Shown in pieces: positions 60,698 through 64,000 of a DNA stretch of 64,000 nt. The translations under genes and the position numbers were made by a program. The stretch lies in contig NZ_CP047588.1 in the NCBI RefSeq assembly GCF_011035165.1, positions 310,001 to 374,000 of the forward strand. The letters are read 5' to 3'. Positions within the stretch are counted from its first letter, which is position 1, and each line of letters opens with the position of its first letter. The notes under the pieces were generated by a model. It did no database searches and was not told the origin of the DNA. It saw nothing but the letters and a program-made list of their open reading frames with translations. This DNA comes from Buchnera aphidicola (Uroleucon sonchi). Its GTDB lineage: Bacteria; Pseudomonadota; Gammaproteobacteria; Enterobacterales; Enterobacteriaceae.

Positions 60698-61682
60698 AAT
60701 TATATCCATGGTTAATAAATCCGTATAATAATATTATACAACAACATAAAAAAAAAAAGCACATCATGCTATTTTAATTAAAACTCAAAGAGGCCTAGGA
60801 GCATCTTTATTAATTTGGTTTATTAGTAAATGGTTATTGTGTCTAAAAAAAACAGGTATAAATTTTTGTAATAATTGTTACGGATGTCAATTAATGTCTT
60901 CTAATAATCATCCTGATTGGTATAATTGTATCAATCATACAAATAAAATTTGTAATATAGATACTATACGTTTTATTAATGAAAAAATATTTCAATCTTC
61001 ACAACAAGGAGGGGGGAAAGTTATTTTTTTGTCAGATCTTGAAAAATTAACTGAATCAGCCGTTAATGCATTTTTAAAAACTTTAGAAGAACCACCAAAA
61101 CATACTTGGTTTTTTATAATTAATTATAGAAATTTAAATTATTTTTCTACATTGCATAGCCGTTGTTTAATTTATAAGTTATTTCTTCCATCAGAAAAAT
61201 ATAGTTTAAATTGGTTAAAACAAGAAAATAAACAAAATAATCAATTGTATTTAACTGCATTACGCATTAATCATGGATCTCCTGTATCTGCTAAAAAATT
61301 TATTAATGGAGATATCTGGATAGAAAGAATGCTTTTTTTTCAATCTCTACATCATGCTTTCAAACACTGTGATTTATTAAAAATCTTACCTATATTACAA
61401 AATAAAAATACTATAGATAAAATTGATTGGTTATGTTTATTATTATTAGATGCTATTAAATTTAATATTAATGAACAAAAATATTTAATTAATCTTGATC
61501 AAATACAATTTATTCAATTTCTTGCTCATCGTTATACATACATTATTTTAGATTTAAGTATGACAACTTGGATGCGTTGTAAAAATAGATTACTAAAAAT
61601 ACCTGGAATTAATCATGAATTAGTACTATTAGAACAATTATTAGCATGGGAAGCAATTTTAAATAATACATTTAAAAATTAA
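60694..61682 (+). CDS. holB: HolB, DNA polymerase III delta-prime, frameshifted at a poly(A) tract
   Basis: Clamp-loader subunit. The ATG at 60694 begins [18 protein letters not shown], like E. coli MRWYPWL. That frame leaves at a run of eleven A (60748-60758) and stops at 60777. One base back the frame continues [20 protein letters not shown] and on to 61682, with the zinc cysteines in [39 protein letters not shown] and HSRC (sensor region). Adding one A gives 329 residues (E. coli 334). The rest of the frame is clean. Delta-prime is essential in E. coli, so true loss is unlikely. Confidence 0.87.
60748..60758 (+). repeat. A11 homopolymer in holB, frameshift site
   Basis: Run of eleven A about 18 codons from the start. 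Twelve A would put the start and the conserved body of HolB in one frame. Confidence 0.9.
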
Positions 61683-61705
61683 CATTATATAAAAGTGATA
61701 AAATT

Positions 61706-62500
61706 ATGTTCTTAATTGATTCACATTGTCATCTTGACAGATTAAATTATAAATTTATACATCAAGATATAGAAGATGTATTAAATAAATCTTATTTAAA
61801 TTATGTAAAAAAATTTCTAACAATATCAACTTCTATAAAAAATTTTTATCAAATTCATCAATTATTTAAGCAATATCATAATATTTTTTATTCTTGTGGT
61901 ATACATCCCTTAAATTGTTCAGAAGAATTATATGAATTATATAATCAAAAAAATTATTTTGATCAAATAAAAAAATTATCAAATATTCAAAATGTTATAG
62001 CAATAGGTGAAACAGGTTTAGATTATTATCATTCTTCTAAAAATAAGAAAATACAACAAAATTTTTTTCGTGAACATATTAGAATGGCAATAAAATTAAA
62101 AAAACCAATTATCGTTCATTCACGTAATGCTACAAATGATACAATTAATATATTAAAAGAAGAAAAAGCAGAAAAATGCAAAGGAGTATTACATTCTTTT
62201 AATGAAAATTTTAATTTTGCATCACAATTATTAGAATTAGGATTTTATATTTCTTTTTCTGGAATTATCACATTTAAAAATTCTATAGAATTATGTAATA
62301 CTATAAAAAAAATACCTTTAGAACGTTTATTGATAGAAACAGATTCACCATATTTATCACCAGTTCCATATAGAGGAAAAGAAAATCAACCAGCTTATTT
62401 GTTAAATATTGCTAAAACAATATCTATTATCAAACAAATCAATATCAAAACTCTTGCTCAAATTACAAATAACAATTTTTTTCATCTTTTTCAATTATAA
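61706..62500 (+). CDS. ycfH: YcfH, TatD-family metal-dependent hydrolase
   Basis: TatD-type amidohydrolase fold; family members have DNase activity, and the physiological substrate of YcfH is not settled. The 264 residues (E. coli 265) show the metal-binding [13 protein letters not shown] (about 3-15), GIHPLN, the glutamate in [11 protein letters not shown] (about 94), IVHSRNA, and the final [19 protein letters not shown] (about 211-229). It lies between holB and ptsG as in E. coli. Confidence 0.94.
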   Translation: MFLIDSHCHLDRLNYKFIHQDIEDVLNKSYLNYVKKFLTISTSIKNFYQIHQLFKQYHNIFYSCGIHPLNCSEELYELYNQKNYFDQIKKLSNIQNVIAIGETGLDYYHSSKNKKIQQNFFREHIRMAIKLKKPIIVHSRNATNDTINILKEEKAEKCKGVLHSFNENFNFASQLLELGFYISFSGIITFKNSIELCNTIKKIPLERLLIETDSPYLSPVPYRGKENQPAYLLNIAKTISIIKQINIKTLAQITNNNFFHLFQL

Positions 62501-62548
62501 TAATATATATTTTATAAAAAAATATATATATTTAGGAGTCTTTTAAAT

Positions 62549-63982
62549 ATGTTTAAAAATGTATTTGCAAACCTTCAAAAGGTTGGTAAATCGCTAATGT
62601 TACCTGTATCAGTATTACCTATTGCAGGAATATTATTAGGAATAGGATCAGCACATTTTATTATCTTACCAGATATTCTTTCTGATATTATGGCTCAAAC
62701 AGGAGGATCTGTTTTTTCAAATATGCCATTAATTTTTGCAATTGGTGTTGCTCTTGGTTTTACAAAAAATGATGGTGTTGCAGCATTAGCTGCAGTTGTA
62801 TCGTACGGTATTTTAGTTCAAACATTAAATACAGTTGAACCAATTGTTTTACATATGAACATTGATATAATTAAAAATCAACATTTATCTGATACTGGTA
62901 TATTAGGAGGTATTATTGCAGGAGCTATTGCAGCGTATATGTTTAATCGATTTTATTGCATTCAATTACCTGAATATTTAGGCTTTTTTGCAGGAAAAAG
63001 ATTTATTCCGATTATTTCTGGATTATCTGCTATCTTCATAGGAGTAATATTATCTTTAATTTGGCCTCCTATTGGGCATGGAATAAAAACTTTTTCACAA
63101 TGGGCAGCATATCAAAATCCTATGCTTGCTTTTACTATATACGGATTAGTTGAAAGAGCTCTTGTACCATTTGGTTTGCATCATATATGGAATGTTCCGT
63201 TTCAAATGCAAATTGGAGAATATACTAATTCTATAGGACAAGTATTTCATGGAGATATTGCAAGATATATGGCTGGAGATTCAACTGCTGGAAATTTATC
63301 AGGAGGTTTCATTTTTAAAATGTATGGTCTTCCAGGTGCAGCTTTAGCTATATGGCAAACAGCTAAGAAAGAGAATAAAAATAAAATAGGCAGTATTATG
63401 CTGTCAGCTTCATTAACTGCATTTTTAACAGGTATTACTGAGCCTATTGAATTTTCATTTATTGTTGTTGCGCCAATACTATATATTATTCATTCTATTT
63501 TAGCAGGGTTATCTTTTGCATTATGCATTTTTTTAGATATGCGAGCAGGAACTAGTTTTTCGCATGGATTAATAGATTTTATAGTGTTAAGCGGAAATAG
63601 TCATCATATTTTTTTATTTCCTATTATTGGTATTTTTTACGGTTTTTTATATTATAGTTTATTTTATTTTATTATTATACAATATAACTTAAATACACCA
63701 GGCCGAGAAAATATTTCATACAATATATTAAAAAAAAATAATAATGAGATTGCACCATTTATTATTACAGCTTTAGGTGGAAAAAAAAATATTCAAAATT
63801 TAGATGCTTGTATTACTCGATTAAGAATTACAGTTTTAGATATTTCTATAGTTAATCAAAAAAGTTTAAAAAACATTGGAGCTGCAGGAATAATTATTTC
63901 AGGATTGGGTATACAAATCGTCTTTGGAACAAGATCTGAAAATATTAAAACAGCAATGGATGAATATATTAATAAAATGTAA
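62549..63982 (+). CDS. ptsG: PtsG, glucose-specific PTS enzyme IICB
   Basis: Imports and phosphorylates glucose, the main sugar entry into the glycolysis encoded elsewhere in this window. The 477 residues equal E. coli length. The IIC membrane domain (about 1-385) starts [20 protein letters not shown] and has [20 protein letters not shown] and [13 protein letters not shown]; the IIB domain (about 400-477) holds the phosphorylated cysteine in [12 protein letters not shown] (about 421). A GGAG ribosome site lies upstream. The E. coli regulators SgrS and Mlc leave no visible target here. Confidence 0.97.
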   Translation: MFKNVFANLQKVGKSLMLPVSVLPIAGILLGIGSAHFIILPDILSDIMAQTGGSVFSNMPLIFAIGVALGFTKNDGVAALAAVVSYGILVQTLNTVEPIVLHMNIDIIKNQHLSDTGILGGIIAGAIAAYMFNRFYCIQLPEYLGFFAGKRFIPIISGLSAIFIGVILSLIWPPIGHGIKTFSQWAAYQNPMLAFTIYGLVERALVPFGLHHIWNVPFQMQIGEYTNSIGQVFHGDIARYMAGDSTAGNLSGGFIFKMYGLPGAALAIWQTAKKENKNKIGSIMLSASLTAFLTGITEPIEFSFIVVAPILYIIHSILAGLSFALCIFLDMRAGTSFSHGLIDFIVLSGNSHHIFLFPIIGIFYGFLYYSLFYFIIIQYNLNTPGRENISYNILKKNNNEIAPFIITALGGKKNIQNLDACITRLRITVLDISIVNQKSLKNIGAAGIIISGLGIQIVFGTRSENIKTAMDEYINKM

Positions 63983-64000
63983 CCATTAAGGTAGATAAAC

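Overview
The window is chromosomal DNA of an obligate insect endosymbiont, almost certainly Buchnera aphidicola from an aphid. The DNA is extremely A+T-rich. Nearly every gene is a clear ortholog of an Escherichia coli gene of near-identical length, gene order is a thinned version of the enterobacterial order, and there are no insertion sequences, phage genes, integrases or CRISPR arrays. These identifications come from recognising protein motifs and gene order by eye; no database search was run.

Layout. 1-5655: mfd (partial, minus strand), then lolC-lolD-lolE for lipoprotein release. 5699-17729: carbon metabolism (gapA, sucA-sucB, gpmA, pfkA, tpiA, and the channel gene glpF) with fldA, phrB and ybgI among them. 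17813-24112: a minus-strand block ihfB, rpsA, aroA, serC, serS. 24442-27638: trxB, infA, aspS. 27651-30893: znuB, znuC, pykA on the minus strand. 31170-36825: zwf, htpX, cspC, yoaE, tsaB. 36966-38775: minE, minD, minC on the minus strand. 39024-40454: rsmC and tRNAs Leu(UAA), Cys(GCA) and Ser(UGA). 40548-43266: ompA and murJ. 43517-53390: a flagellar cluster, flgN and flgA on the minus strand and flgBCDEFGHIJK on the plus strand. 53499-63982: rne (minus), then rluC, rpmF, fabD, fabG, acpP, tmk, holB, ycfH and ptsG.

How it works together. The metabolic genes cover glucose uptake (ptsG), most of glycolysis, entry to the pentose phosphate pathway (zwf) and the 2-oxoglutarate dehydrogenase E1/E2 pair. 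serC and aroA feed amino acid synthesis for the host. The flagellar genes make rod, hook and rings, but there is no flgL or flgM here and FlgJ has lost its muramidase half. This fits the known view that Buchnera keeps a hook-basal-body without a filament.

The strongest unusual signal is that four otherwise well-conserved genes (lolE, tsaB, rsmC, holB) are each broken exactly once, each at a run of 10 or 11 A residues, and each is restored to E. coli length by changing the run by one A. Two need one more A and two need one fewer. Equally long A runs sit in frame in glpF, sucB, aspS, serS and fabD. This is the pattern expected when polymerase slippage at poly(A) tracts rescues endosymbiont genes, although homopolymer sequencing error must be excluded. 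Second, RNase E has a degenerate low-complexity tail that still seems to carry an amphipathic membrane-targeting helix and an extreme C-terminal motif like the E. coli PNPase-binding site. I see no evidence of a wholly new system.
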